NCBI GenBank assembly: GCA_910574455.1
Contig: CAJSYZ010000009.1
Coordinates: 4,419,040-4,483,039 of the forward strand
DNA length: 64,000 nt
Direction of reading: 5' to 3'
DNA from: Trichaptum fuscoviolaceum
Lineage: Eukaryota; Basidiomycota; Agaricomycetes; Hymenochaetales; Trichaptaceae
Below are positions 49,061 through 61,226 of this stretch, one piece after another; position 1 is the stretch's first letter, and the number at the start of each line of letters is the position of its first letter. Under the pieces are notes generated by a model, which saw only the letters and a program-made list of their open reading frames with translations, was not told the DNA's origin and did not search any database. The position numbers and the translations under genes are program-made.

Positions 49061-52000
49061 ATGACAACTAGTCCTGCGGTAGACTTGCATGATGACAAGA
49101 CTCAGCCTCAGGCTAAGGCTAGCACAATCAAAGAAGCATTGCAGGCCTTCGGTGTGTAGTACTATACGGTTTAATAGTAATTCATCACTCACAGGCATGG
49201 TCATCACTGGCATCTTGAATGTTATTAAATAGGGCTCAAGCATCAATCAGTACTACTCAATGGACTGTCACCTGCCATAGAGATTGCAACGGAGTCCGAA
49301 ATAACCAGTCCGTATGGTATGTAGTATACTGCTTGATCGTTACAACCAGCAAAATACTCATGATCATTATGGTCAAATAGGGCGGATATTACTGCAAGAC
49401 AGTACTCCTGAAAGGGTGTCGCTTCGCCTTCCAAAGGAACACACCAAAGTTGTGCGAGCAGATGATATAGTATTAGAGTCACCAACGGATTCTGGAGGCA
49501 AAGCATTGTTGGACTCCACCAACACTTCACAGTCTTATTCCTCTGAAGTAGCAGATGAACTCGTGACGAAAGCAAAGTCATCATGGGAAAACTACCGTAG
49601 TCGAAGTGTTCCGCTTGCACAAGAAATTTTGCGCCAAATGTCGGAACTGCGTGTTGAAGCAGAACCGCTTGCGGGAATCGCGTTACGCCATCTGGAGGAA
49701 GACGTAGGGGACGCTACTTGGGAGGCGCGCGTGGGCCCGGGGAAAACTAATACCGTTTATGATCTGGGCCAAAAGATCAGGGCTGAAATGGCTGTCGACG
49801 CTCCTCAAGAGCATTTTTGGTCCTTGGAGTCGAAGCGCGGGGATGAGGCAGAGGCGGGAAGGTTAAAGTGGCAATCGCTGCAGAGAGATGTTGAAAACCT
49901 GATACGAGAACTCGACGAATGCCTGAAGTACAGCGTTTCCAAGTCGCGCATCGCCATCAAAGAGCTAAAAAAGGGCTTGACGGCAGACCTTCCAAACGAC
50001 CTCACCTCCGTGATCAAAAGTCTCAATGAAATCGCGAATGAGCTTCAGGAAGAGCAGCCGAACAGTACTCTCTATGTGAAGCTCAAATCGCTCAAGAGGA
50101 CTCTCCAAATCATTGACTTGAAAACGGAGATGGCCGACGGCGAGAATCATCGCTCTACCATCCAAGTGCAGCACATGTATGGTTTGGTAGTATCAGCGTT
50201 TGCTGAAGTAAGTTTGATGTTCAAGTTACTGCTCTGCGTCTTCATTCGTTTACATGATTCACATGGCACTGGCAGTTGGAGCATGCGGCCGCCGCCACCG
50301 CCATCCGCTCTCTGTGCGAGAATGCCAGAGATGACTTGTTCAAGGCGTTCCGGTACGCATATCCGGAACTAGATTCGTTCAAGATTGAGCCGGCCAGTAA
50401 AAAACCTGTCGCCGATACGGGTGTGAAACCATCCGCATTGTACAGAAAGGTTTCGACCTTGCACAAGTCCTTCATCTACCCACCGACTGAGAGACTAAGC
50501 CCGCCACTCAGCCTGAGGCCGGCACCGTCACGACTCAGCCTGAGGCCGGCTCACCCAACACGAACAAGTCAGCGAAGAAGAAGAAGGGGAAGAACCCGAA
50601 GAATAAACCCCCGAACACAGAACTTCGCGAAGCTGAGGCTACTGAGCCCAACACTCAGCCTAGTGGCGTTAAACGTAACGAGGACCCGACCATGTCGAAT
50701 AAAGGTCCTACTAGTGAGCTTACACAATATGCTCAGTCTGACAACCCCCCCGACTCGGACACGAAGCTTCCGAGTCCGCGATTCCATTACCAGAATTTGG
50801 TTGCAAAGAGTGAAGACTTGGAGACGCTGAAAGGAAATCTCCGTACCGAGTATGACGAAAACGCAGAGGAAGTGCCAGAGCTTGGGCAACTTGCAAACTA
50901 TGATCTCTTGGACGTGATGGGCATCAACACTATGTTCAAATCCTTCCTTCCGCGCTTTCACGGCGCACTCGAATTTAACTTCGCCCTCTTCCTGCTCTTA
51001 AAAGAGCAGGTCATCAAAATGGAGGAGAAGATACAAAACATCCTTAATACTGAGGATCAGCAATCTTTATGCGATATCTTCGATAACCCTAAGAACGAAA
51101 AATATAAGGAGATTCTATCTTGTGGCGTAATGCCAACGACGAAAGATGACAATTCAGAAGAAAGGAATAAATTCTTAAAGCATGTTCGAGTTAGCACCGA
51201 AGTAGATGGGTTTTCGGGGAAATCAGACTCTGCCTTCACTCTATCACTTGAAGACGAGGATTACGGCTTCAATGCGATGGCCTCGCTGGACTATATAGGT
51301 TCGGAGGAATTGCCAACACGTATGTATATCAACCAAGAAAGGCAGGCCAAGAAGGCAAGGGACAACTTGAAGGAGGCCGAGCCTGAGGAGGCCGAGGATG
51401 CGCATAAGGAAGCCGCAGAAGTCTTGAAGAAGCAGGACTTCAAGTCCCTCCCCATCGCACTCAAGCTACACAACTTCATTGGCGACTTGGTGACCTTTTG
51501 CGTTGAAAAGTTCGAAAGTCTGTCCGAAACGAAAGAGGTGACTATCGCTGGTCGTGTTGTCAACGTGGAGTATCTGAAAGAGCTGCAAATATGTGATCTT
51601 CCGTTAGGCTTGCATTCTCGACCCGGCTTCAAGAGAACGTCGAAGATTGCGAAACTTCTGGTCCACCTCAGACATCGGCGCAACATTCATCGTGAGCGAG
51701 CATCGTGTCTCCTTCGCGCAATACAGATTATTCTTTGCGACATACCCGGCGAAGTCGTCAAAGACGGTGAACCATTCCGCAATTTACTGAACCGATACCA
51801 ACATGGACGAGTTCGTCCCTTCGCTGCGCAAACGGTTTTAGCTCTTGTTTTACGTGCAGAGGCGAACTTAAATTATCCCATGGGTACGGACCGAATGAGG
51901 CATCTTGTGGCTCTGGCTCTGATACAGGCACCTGCCAAACTTTATGGCCGAGAGTTGGAAGATGTCCAGGAAACCCCGTCTTGGATTAAAGATTATATGC

Positions 52001-52449
52001 TCTCCGAAGAGGGGCCCTACTCCATGGTCAAGAAAGGACCTCAAGAAACCCTTGACATTAATGCTCTTCTTACCCTTCTGCACGTAGTCTGGGGTGTGCC
52101 ATTTACGCTCAAGGATCAAGAACCGGACAAAGTTGTAGATCGGCAAGTTGAATTGTCAAAGTCAGTTAAGGGCAAGGAGCGAGAACCGGGCAATGTCAAT
52201 GTCAAGTTTCTGTCTGATCTTACGAGTGCAATTGCAGATGCGAGTGCAGATGCGAGTGCAGATGCGAGTGCAGATGCGAGTGGAAGCGATGGAAACGGAA
52301 GCGACTCCGAGTCAGCGGCTCTACTACCTAAGCACCATCACTTGCTTCGACGAATAGCAACATCAGTATCACAGCTCATGGATAGCATCTGGGAGAGTTA
52401 TGTAAATTCTATGGAAAAGGTAGACATTTATACTTGGGATTTCCACTGA
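49061..52449 (+). CDS. Unknown protein of 1,043 aa (five exons)
   Basis: Exons: 49061-49151, 49233-49316, 49381-50207, 50276-50449, 50494-52449; phases agree and no stop occurs. The last intron (44 nt, GTTTCG donor) is the weakest call; it is needed to reach the TQPEAG frame. Introns contain ACTGGCAG and TACTATACG words. The protein is hydrophilic and largely helical. A lysine/proline-rich linker (KKKKGKNPKNKPP) at about residues 415-430 separates two halves. A short tandem DASADASADAS stretch is encoded by 12-bp repeats at 52,224-52,282. No known domain is recognised, and there is no signal peptide or clear membrane helix. Confidence 0.62.
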
Positions 52450-53018
52450 GCTTGCCTCGGATGTAGTAGTAGTACTGGGAGGACTCGGTACTCAAACTAT
52501 TTCTAACTGTTTTCTTTTCGTAGTATTACCTCATACCAGTGCATACCACTAGTATTCAAGTTGTGTCTTTGTATGTTTGTCTCCTGTTCTGTGTTCGTCG
52601 ACCTTATACTTGTGTTTTCTGTGCATCGGTATTCAAGTTGTTGTATGACTGTATGTAAATAAAAAACGATATGAATTGTTTACTAACTATTCCGAGTCGG
52701 ACTTGGACTCACTGGCACCAGTGATGCTCTAATTACTGCCCGATAAATTCACGACTGGCTCGAATCCGGGTCTACCAACCTGAAGACCGAACATCGTTAC
52801 GGGTCACTGTTCGGCAACTTGAACTTTTGAGCTGAACTTCAAGTTGAAGTCCCACGACTCGGTCTCAGGCTCTGACTCGGAAGTTCTTCCGACTCGGAGG
52901 TCAGCTTGAAGTCGGAAACTACTAGTACTAGTAAACTAAGCCTGAGGGGCGAAGGTCGGTCCGGCTACTACTACAACTGCTCTGCTCGACAACTATTAGG
53001 TATAATAATTTTAATGGA

Positions 53019-53237
53019 ATGACCGGTTGTTATTCTCGGGACGTTCTAGGTCAGAGGGAACTGGACGGCTTGACTTATGCTATTGCCTTCTGGCAGACGA
53101 CGGAGGAGCTGGAACAAATGGGCTTTGCGACCAACCTTGATTCAAAGACAGACACGCAACTTGGTAGTATTGTTTTCCCGACTCCGAGTCAGCAAGAGCC
53201 CGACGTGGACATCGCCGCTCGCCTTTTCCCAGACTGA
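53019..53237 (+). pseudogene. C-terminal fragment of a trypsin-like peptidase (copy 1)
   Basis: LDGLTYAIAFWQ...E...GF resembles LDGFTYGVPIWQ...E...GF just after the catalytic serine of the intact peptidase (near 58,450-58,530). The fragment has no catalytic residues of its own. Confidence 0.55.
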
Positions 53238-53833
53238 GCCCCTTCCTCAACTCCCCCACCATGCGCACAAACTCTCTCATCTCATCCTCTTGCACTACCT
53301 TGAGGCTTGTCATTTTCTTCAACCTTGGCGCTGTCTCCTTCACATACGACATCTTCCATGCGCTGCTCTCCTGCACTTTGTACTAAATTATGTCGTAACA
53401 GATCTGGGCGGAATGGGAGACAGAGGTCTGCACGAGCATGGCACAGGAGTTCAAGGCTGGTGAGTTTATTCTCCTTCTCAATCCTTTTACTTCACGTTAT
53501 TTACATACCATTTGATACAGAATCCTAGCTCACACCGTTTACAGCGCACGCAAGATGGTGCAATTCTGGAACACCGCCAGACAGCACCACCACCATTGCC
53601 ATCGCACTCCTGCTACTAGTAGTACCCAGCATCGACATGATGACTTCCCACGTGGGGTCTGACACTGGCATCACAGGCCCTCCGTCGTCACCACTGACAG
53701 CCATGGTCAGGTTGGAAACTAGAGACTTCCGGAGACACTTTCATTGTTGTGGGGACTGGTAAGTAGCCCTAGTAGTTATCCGCTATTGCAACAATAGCTC
53801 ATGACCCGATGAACACAACTACATGACTGGCTG

Positions 53834-54894
53834 ATGCTATGGTTGTTGAAGCGCTTAGAATGCCAGCACGCTTACGAGTTCGAGACGACAGCGCGCACCA
53901 TCTTGCCGGGCAAGTCTTCTTTCAGAGACAAGTCATTCGGAGATGAGGAGCTCAAAGGCTTCCAGTTTGCCTCACCAGACGACCATCAAATTCATATCTA
54001 TTTCGCTGATTCCATGGCTCATGGCGGGGATTTAAGAGATGCTCCTTGCCGACACAAGGGACTTCTTGCAATCAGAGAAGGTATGTACATAAAGTGCCAC
54101 ACATCGACTGAAAGTTTAACCTCTCTTTCTGAATCAGTGGTGCGCTGACCGTGGTAACCGCTCTCGTCGCGACAATTTCCTCTATCGTGTCCCTGGCTTG
54201 GGCAGATCATCGTTGATCCATGCCCTTGCTGGCGCGCTCATGCTCGACATTCTCGCCATCTCACGTTCCGCTCTTTGGATGAACGATGTGACGTTGTCGT
54301 CGCTTATGGGCCGTGTGCCTGCCCCGTGAATTGTCCTTCTCGAGGACCTTGACGCTGCATTCACTCGCTCAACTTCGCGCGACGGGTCCTCAACCTGTGT
54401 TCCTGGTGGTAAGAAGAAGAGCTCTTTGTTGTCCGACAACAAGGATAAGATGACGATGATGACGACAATGAAGAAATTGGCAAGAAGAAGAAAAGCAAGA
54501 AAATATGACACTCTATCCGACGTGAACACGCTCTCTCTTTCTGGCTTTCTTAATGCACTTGATGGTGTCGCCGCTGCTGTTGGCCGCTTCCTCGTCCCGT
54601 CGCAGCGACGAACCATCTTGAGCGTTTCGACCCCGCGCTCTCGCACCCCGGTGGTATGGATGTTTGGATCGAGTTCAAAAGCGCAAGCCCTAGGCAGGCT
54701 CAAGCGCTCTTCTGCGACTTCTTCCTGTACGCGGACGTCAAGAAGCCCGAGATCACCAAACGCGAAGGCGAGCTCGATGGGATCAGCCTCCCCACCCCAC
54801 CCCATCCTCTGGATCGATTTCGGAAATTCCGGTGTCGGTATTTGCGTCCGATGCCTCGAGTACCGCAACCTTGAGCTCGAGCTCATTGATTAGA
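53834..54894 (+). pseudogene. BCS1-like AAA+ ATPase pseudogene (copy 1)
   Basis: BCS1 landmarks appear in order but in different frames. They are RLECQHAYEFETTART and HQIHIYFADS (BCS1 N-terminal region), GLGRSSLIHALAGALMLD (Walker A, with the lysine changed to R), MGRVPAP then a stop and IVLLEDLDAAFTRSTSRD (Walker B), DVNTLSLSGFLNALDGVAAA, and after a frameshift HLERFDPALSHPGGMDVWIE. BCS1 is a mitochondrial inner-membrane translocase; basidiomycetes carry many related genes. Loss of the Walker A lysine, an internal stop and frameshifts make this non-functional. Confidence 0.85.
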
Positions 54895-54954
54895 GGTGCG
54901 TCAAACAGTCTACCTGACGTTGGCAAAGCAGCTCACGACGCAAATTGCGAATTC

Positions 54955-55809
54955 GAATGCCAGTGCCAGCCTGAGTGTTTTGGTGTCGTGGGAAATTACT
55001 CAAAAGGCCTAAGTTACAGGATATGTTGATTTTTTACAACAGAATGCACAGTGCATTCACCATTCTAACTTTGCAGAAAGCTTCTTTAGATGTCTTACTA
55101 TACATCATAAAATTATCAAGAGTATCTGATTAGTTGTTCAGAAGATATTACAGAAAGAATGTCAGATTCATGAATTAAAAGCAAATTTTGGCTTTATTTG
55201 GCATTTTTGAGGTACTCGGCACTTTCAAGAGCCATGCAGGCAATAACCAGTCATGAAACTCCTATAGTAGGACAAGTAGACATATAGCTATATGCTGCTA
55301 AATTTTGAAGCTTTATGGGTTTGAGATGAGAGTTTCCGGCAGCATATAAAGACGAAAATGATGCCAAATTTGGTAACCCCGAGAACACTGAAAGTCCTTG
55401 TTATCTTCTTACTTCAAGTTTGATTGAGAATTTCCTTTCTTTTTATACTATTATACGTAGAACAAAGATGCAGTTATACACACATATTTATAGAATTTTT
55501 GCTGCTATGGAAGTAATAAAACTCGAAAAACCAGAAATCAGGGGGGTGACAATCATCTTTAGTACTACTACTAGTAGTAACCGGCTGTACTAGTAGTAAC
55601 TTAGTAAGCCTGAGTAGTACTACTAGTACTAGTACTAGTAGTAGTAGTAAGCACTGCCGGTGCCATGGCACTGCCAGCCTGAGTGCCACTGGTTGAAGAC
55701 GACGCACTCAGTTTCCCACTGCATTCTTTCCCATTTCGTCCCAATAGTACTACCTATTCATCTTGAACTCGAAAGCACAACAGCAACGACTTCAACTTGA
55801 ATCAGCATC
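54955..55809. other. A/T-rich spacer with palindromic words
   Basis: No gene supported. From 55,560 on it is dense in ACTAGTAGT and GCACTGCC words. Confidence 0.55.
55546..55589. repeat. Relic Tc1-type terminus split by an ACTAGTAGT word
   Basis: GTGACAATCATCTTTAGTA, then 15 nt (CTACTACTAGTAGTA), then ACCGGCTGTA. Without the 15 nt this is the right end of the Tc1-like transposon at 24,151-24,178 with two differences. No partner terminus was found nearby. Confidence 0.65.
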
Positions 55810-58743
55810 ATGCTGGCATCATCCAAGCCATCGCGTAGAAATCTGATTCCGCGTGAGTCCTACAGCTTTCTACTACGTTCTCCTATACCGGCAGCAATGA
55901 TTAATGAGATATCCAGCTTTGCCAAGGGAAGGCTTTGATTTGATAGAATTGTCTCGGCAGATCACGGGCTTTCACCCATCCAACGAGGAAAATAGTATTC
56001 AATCTGCAAGGCAGAGACTAGAAGGTGTCATCGATGGCATATGGCCAGGTGAGTCCTACTTTCTCCTTCGCCGGTAGTCCTGCTTTGTTGACTACTTCTA
56101 CTCGTGGCAGAGAATCAGAGTCTGAGCGGATCAATAGTGCCTCATAGAACCCCTCGGATGCCAACAAACACTCACACTGGCATGTCGACTCGCGAAGTTG
56201 ACACTGTCCGACCTGGCAGTACTTCCCCAACTCAGGCGCCTACCGTCGTACAGGCTCACTGTACACTGGCACCAAATCGCGCCACACGAAGGGAAACTAT
56301 CTCGCCTTTAGAACAGGAGGAATATTACTATGGCCTGGAGGGGGCTCCTCGCCTGGTCGGGCGCACCGGCGGCGACTGGGAACGGACTAACATGCGGAAA
56401 TGCGTAGGGGTTGTGGGTGATCACCGCATTACTGAGTTCTGGGATGCAGACTTGTTCCCGAAAATATTGCCGATATTCAAGGCACTATATCTCGAGGGGC
56501 ACGGAAAGGCGAACCTATTTGAGGTTAACCGCGTTGGCCTCGAACGCCCTGCCAGTGTGGGCATTAGACACGAGTGGCCCGCTGAAAATGAGTGGCCCGT
56601 CGTTGTTATGATCGGAGTTGATACGGAGCCCAGTCTCCACCCTAAAGTGGGATGCTGGGCTGCGGAGAGGGTGAAGGACATACTATGGGAGCTCGCAATT
56701 TATGATGTCGAGGTCGAGATTAGGGAACGACTTATCAAACGGGCTTCCGGCGATAACACAGATGGCCCTGCTAATATGAAGCGTAACCGTACTCAGGCTG
56801 GTGACGATGACGTTCCTGAGGCTGTCGATGGCAATCACCACCTAAAGCGCCCTAGACCATCTTTCACTCCGTCTGCCCCCGGTCAGAGCATCAACGACCC
56901 TCATAGTGACTCTGACGCCGCTCACGGTGTTCAAGGCCAAGGCTGGCCTACAGGATCGAAAAATATCTCGTCCACTCCCGCCAGCCGCTCCCGCCTGATC
57001 CGAGCAAGCCCTATGGTTCTAGAGCCACGTATAATGGGCAACTATGAAGATCGCCATACCGCCAACACGTACTTACAGCGCCTTGCTGCGCCTTTCACCA
57101 CATGTGTTGGGATATGCCTTGGCATCACTGAGACCAGGGGCAAAACGCAGTATGACAGCTATTCAACCGGGTCACTGTTTGGGATTAAGATACAAAACGA
57201 GAAGCCCATCTTATATGCCCTCGGTTGTCGACATGGCACCATTCCATTTAATTTACAGTTCTATCTTCATCCGCAGCCTGAGGATTCTGAAAGCGACTTG
57301 GAGGATGCCAGCTTGAAGAAAGGCAAGAAATCCAATAAGAAGGGCAAGAAGGGCGTCAAAGGGAACAAGAAGGGCAACAAAACATCGAAAGGCGCTGGCA
57401 AGAACTATAAAATCACGGAAGCCTCTCACTACATCGACTACAAACATGACGAGAACTCGAATTATAAGGCCTATGTTTCGCTGTTCACGCAGAAGAAGCT
57501 GGCTGACCACTTACCAATGATGGAACGCGAGTTGGAAAATCAGAGGAAAGATTTCAATCTTCTCGTGGATAAGGAGATCATAAAAGATCGTAATGTAATG
57601 AAGATAGTCCAAAAGGAATGCGATGACGCGACAGCTTTCTTCAAGAAGGTCGAGGGATGCGAATCGAATGTCCAGTGTATGGAGCAGTTTGGATATGTCG
57701 AATTCTCTCCGGGAAGATTCAATCGGTTTAATGAGGAAGGTGACGCGAAGAAGCCGAGGACTAACAAGCACCCCTATGCATCGGACTGGGCGTTGATCAG
57801 GATTTGTGACGACCGTCTCCCATCTGACATGGATATTCTCTGCAACCAGCATCGGAAGGGGCAATTTTGGAATTATGCAGACTTGAGAAGGTATGAACCA
57901 AAGAGCATGTGTGGTTCAGCTGCTTTCGACGACATTCTGGAGTTCATGGGATGGAAGGAAGGCACTCAAGTACATGATGGTCTGGTGCATATCAAAGATT
58001 TCACGAAACCGCGCGACATCTACAGCCGTCTTTATCAAGAAGAAACGGACGAACAAGCGATTAAAGATAAGCAGCTCCATAGAGCACTAGCGAATGATGG
58101 CACAAAGGTCGTATCCTCGAAGCTTGAAACAAGACGGGTATATAAGTTTGGTTGGACAACTGGCCACACAGTGGGCGTTTATAACAATATCACTTCCTAC
58201 TGGGTCGATCTTACACTAGAATATGATGTCACAGTCTCCGGTGAAGGCAAACGTCGCAAAACCTGTGGAATCAAAGAAGGTGTAAAGGGCGTCGAGAGTT
58301 GCTGGCAGGCGGCCCTGCAATTTCCACCCGGCAAGCACTTCGGTGGTCCTAGCCGTATATTTGGAGACCAAGGTGATTCCGGAAGCTTGGTCATCGACCA
58401 GGATGCCAACGCACTTGGTACAATCACCTTTGTTACGACTTCGACCGAATGGCTACTCGATGGGTTCACTTACGGAGTCCCTATTTGGCAACAATTGTCG
58501 GAGATGCGCACCTCAGGCTTCGGTTACGGTGATATTCATTTCGGATTCGAATCACAAGAGGATGATGCAGTGATGTCGGAACTTGCGGAATATCATCCAC
58601 AGATTAAGGTAACTAGGGCTTACAAGGGCTCGAGTACATGGAAAGCGTGGTCTAATGAGGAGCACCACAAGGTTGAGCGAGAACGAAAAGCATTGGGACC
58701 GTTTAATTCACTTAGACCGCAGACTCGGAGTCAGACAAAGTAG
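55810..58743 (+). CDS. Trypsin-like serine peptidase domain protein (935 aa, three exons)
   Basis: Exons 55810-55852, 55917-56048 and 56111-58743 join in frame. The C-terminal half carries a chymotrypsin-fold triad: H433 in ALGCRHG, D617 in SDWALIRI and S815 in GDQGDSGSLV. VYKFGWTTGHTVG lies between D and S, a usual feature of PA-clan peptidases. A lysine/glycine-rich insert (KKGKKSNKKGKKGVKGNKKG, about residues 460-490) lies between H and D. The N-terminal half (YYYGLEGAPRLVGRTGG, then VVMIGVDTEPSLHP) resembles basidiomycete proteins that commonly precede such a peptidase. There is no signal peptide, so the protein is probably intracellular. Its substrate is unknown. It is framed by the two 2.47-kb repeats. 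Confidence 0.8.
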
Positions 58744-59291
58744 CCTGAGGACTCAGGCTTGTACTCATACTATTTCTAACTGTTTTCTTTTCGTAGTATT
58801 ACCTCATACCAGTGCATACCACTAGTATTCAAGTTGTGTCTTTGTATGTTTGTCTCCTGTTCTGTGTTCGTCGACCTTATACTTGTGTTTTCTGTGCATC
58901 GGTATTCAAGTTGTTGTATGACTGTATGTAAATAAAAAACGATATGAATTGTTTACTAACTATTCCGAGTCGGACTTGGACTCACTGGCACCAGTGATGC
59001 TCTAATTACTGCCCGATAAATTCACGACTGGCTCGAATCCGGGTCTACCAACCTGAAGACCGAACATCGTTACGGGTCACTGTTCGGCAACTTGAACTTT
59101 TGAGCTGAACTTCAAGTTGAAGTCCCACGACTCGGTCTCAGGCTCTGACTCGGAAGTTCTTCCGACTCGGAGGTCAGCTTGAAGTCGGAAACTACTAGTA
59201 CTAGTAAACTAAGCCTGAGGGGCGAAGGTCGGTCCGGCTACTACTACAACTGCTCTGCTCGACAACTATTAGGTATAATAATTTTAATGGA

Positions 59292-59510
59292 ATGACCGGT
59301 TGTTATTCTCGGGACGTTCTAGGTCAGAGGGAACTGGACGGCTTGACTTATGCTATTGCCTTCTGGCAGACGACGGAGGAGCTGGAACAAATGGGCTTTG
59401 CGACCAACCTTGATTCAAAGACAGACACGCAACTTGGTAGTATTGTTTTCCCGACTCCGAGTCAGCAAGAGCCCGACGTGGACATCGCCGCTCGCCTTTT
59501 CCCAGACTGA
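59292..59510 (+). pseudogene. C-terminal fragment of a trypsin-like peptidase (copy 2)
   Basis: Identical in translation to 53019-53237. It lies 550 bp downstream of the intact peptidase gene that it resembles. Confidence 0.55.
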
Positions 59511-60106
59511 GCCCCTTCCTCAACTCCCCCACCATGCGCACAAACTCTCTCATCTCATCCTCTTGCACTACCTTGAGGCTTGTCATTTTCTTCAACCTTG
59601 GCGCTGTCTCCTTCACATACGACATCTTCCATGCGCTGCTCTCCTGCACTTTGTACTAAATTATGTCGTAACAGATCTGGGCGGAATGGGAGACAGAGGT
59701 CTGCACGAGCATGGCACAGGAGTTCAAGGCTGGTGAGTTTATTCTCCTTCTCAATCCTTTTACTTCACGTTATTTACATACCATTTGATACAGAATCCTA
59801 GCTCACACCGTTTACAGCGCACGCAAGATGGTGCAATTCTGGAACACCGCCAGACAGCACCACCACCATTGCCATCGCACTCCTGCTACTAGTAGTACCC
59901 AGCATCGACATGATGACTTCCCACGTGGGGTCTGACACTGGCATCACAGGCCCTCCGTCGTCACCACTGACAGCCATGGTCAGGTTGGAAACTAGAGACT
60001 TCCGGAGACACTTTCATTGTTGTGGGGACTGGTAAGTAGCCCTAGTAGTTATCCGCTATTGCAACAATAGCTCATGACCCGATGAACACAACTACATGAC
60101 TGGCTG

Positions 60107-61166
60107 ATGCTATGGTTGTTGAAGCGCTTAGAATGCCAGCACGCTTACGAGTTCGAGACGACAGCGCGCACCATCTTGCCGGGCAAGTCTTCTTTCAGAG
60201 ACAAGTCATTCGGAGATGAGGAGCTCAAAGGCTTCCAGTTTGCCTCACCAGACGACCATCAAATTCATATCTATTTCGCTGATTCCATGGCTCATGGCGG
60301 GGATTTAAGAGATGCTCCTTGCCGACACAAGGGACTTCTTGCAATCAGAGAAGGTATGTACATAAAGTGCCACACATCGACTGAAAGTTTAACCTCTCTT
60401 TCTGAATCAGTGGTGCGCTGACCGTGGTAACCGCTCTCGTCGCGACAATTTCCTCTATCGTGTCCCTGGCTTGGGCAGATCATCGTTGATCCATGCCCTT
60501 GCTGGCGCGCTCATGCTCGACATTCTCGCCATCTCACGTTCCGCTCTTTGGATGAACGATGTGACGTTGTCGTCGCTTATGGGCCGTGTGCCTGCCCCGT
60601 GAATTGTCCTTCTCGAGGACCTTGACGCTGCATTCACTCGCTCAACTTCGCGCGACGGGTCCTCAACCTGTGTTCCTGGTGGTAAGAAGAAGAGCTCTTT
60701 GTTGTCCGACAACAAGGATAAGATGACGATGATGACGACAATGAAGAAATTGGCAAGAAGAAGAAAAGCAAGAAATATGACACTCTATCCGACGTGAACA
60801 CGCTCTCTCTTTCTGGCTTTCTTAATGCACTTGATGGTGTCGCCGCTGCTGTTGGCCGCTTCCTCGTCCCGTCGCAGCGACGAACCATCTTGAGCGTTTC
60901 GACCCCGCGCTCTCGCACCCCGGTGGTATGGATGTTTGGATCGAGTTCAAAAGCGCAAGCCCTAGGCAGGCTCAAGCGCTCTTCTGCGACTTCTTCCTGT
61001 ACGCGGACGTCAAGAAGCCCGAGATCACCAAACGCGAAGGCGAGCTCGATGGGATCAGCCTCCCCACCCCACCCCATCCTCTGGATCGATTTCGGAAATT
61101 CCGGTGTCGGTATTTGCGTCCGATGCCTCGAGTACCGCAACCTTGAGCTCGAGCTCATTGATGAGA
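60107..61166 (+). pseudogene. BCS1-like AAA+ ATPase pseudogene (copy 2)
   Basis: It has the same remnants and the same internal stop in the Walker B region as copy 1. One A is missing near 60,775, which restores a longer local frame, and a TAG near the end of copy 1 is GAG here. Confidence 0.85.
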
Positions 61167-61226
61167 GGTGCGTCAAACAGTCTACCTGACGTTGGCAAAG
61201 CAGCTCACGACGCAAATTGCGAATTC

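Larger units (their letters stand above)
52488..54954 (+). repeat. 2.47-kb direct repeat, copy 1
   Basis: It matches 58761-61226 with only a few differences noticed: A/T at 52495, one extra A near 54,505 and T/G at 54,890. It begins just after the stop of the 1,043-aa gene and ends at GAATTC. It carries a peptidase-tail fragment and a BCS1 remnant. Confidence 0.95.
58761..61226 (+). repeat. 2.47-kb direct repeat, copy 2
   Basis: Near-identical to 52488-54954 (offset 6,273, then 6,272 after the one-base indel). It begins right after the peptidase stop and ends at the same GAATTC, after which the two copies diverge completely. Confidence 0.95.

Noticed and set aside
52224..52282. Short tandem repeat as a CRISPR-like array
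   Set aside because: There are no spacers, it is in frame in a eukaryotic gene, and fungi lack CRISPR.
53080..53376. 98-codon - strand ORF within the 2.47-kb repeats
   Set aside because: It looks helical but overlaps the + strand peptidase-tail fragment, and I see no splice or family context to support it.
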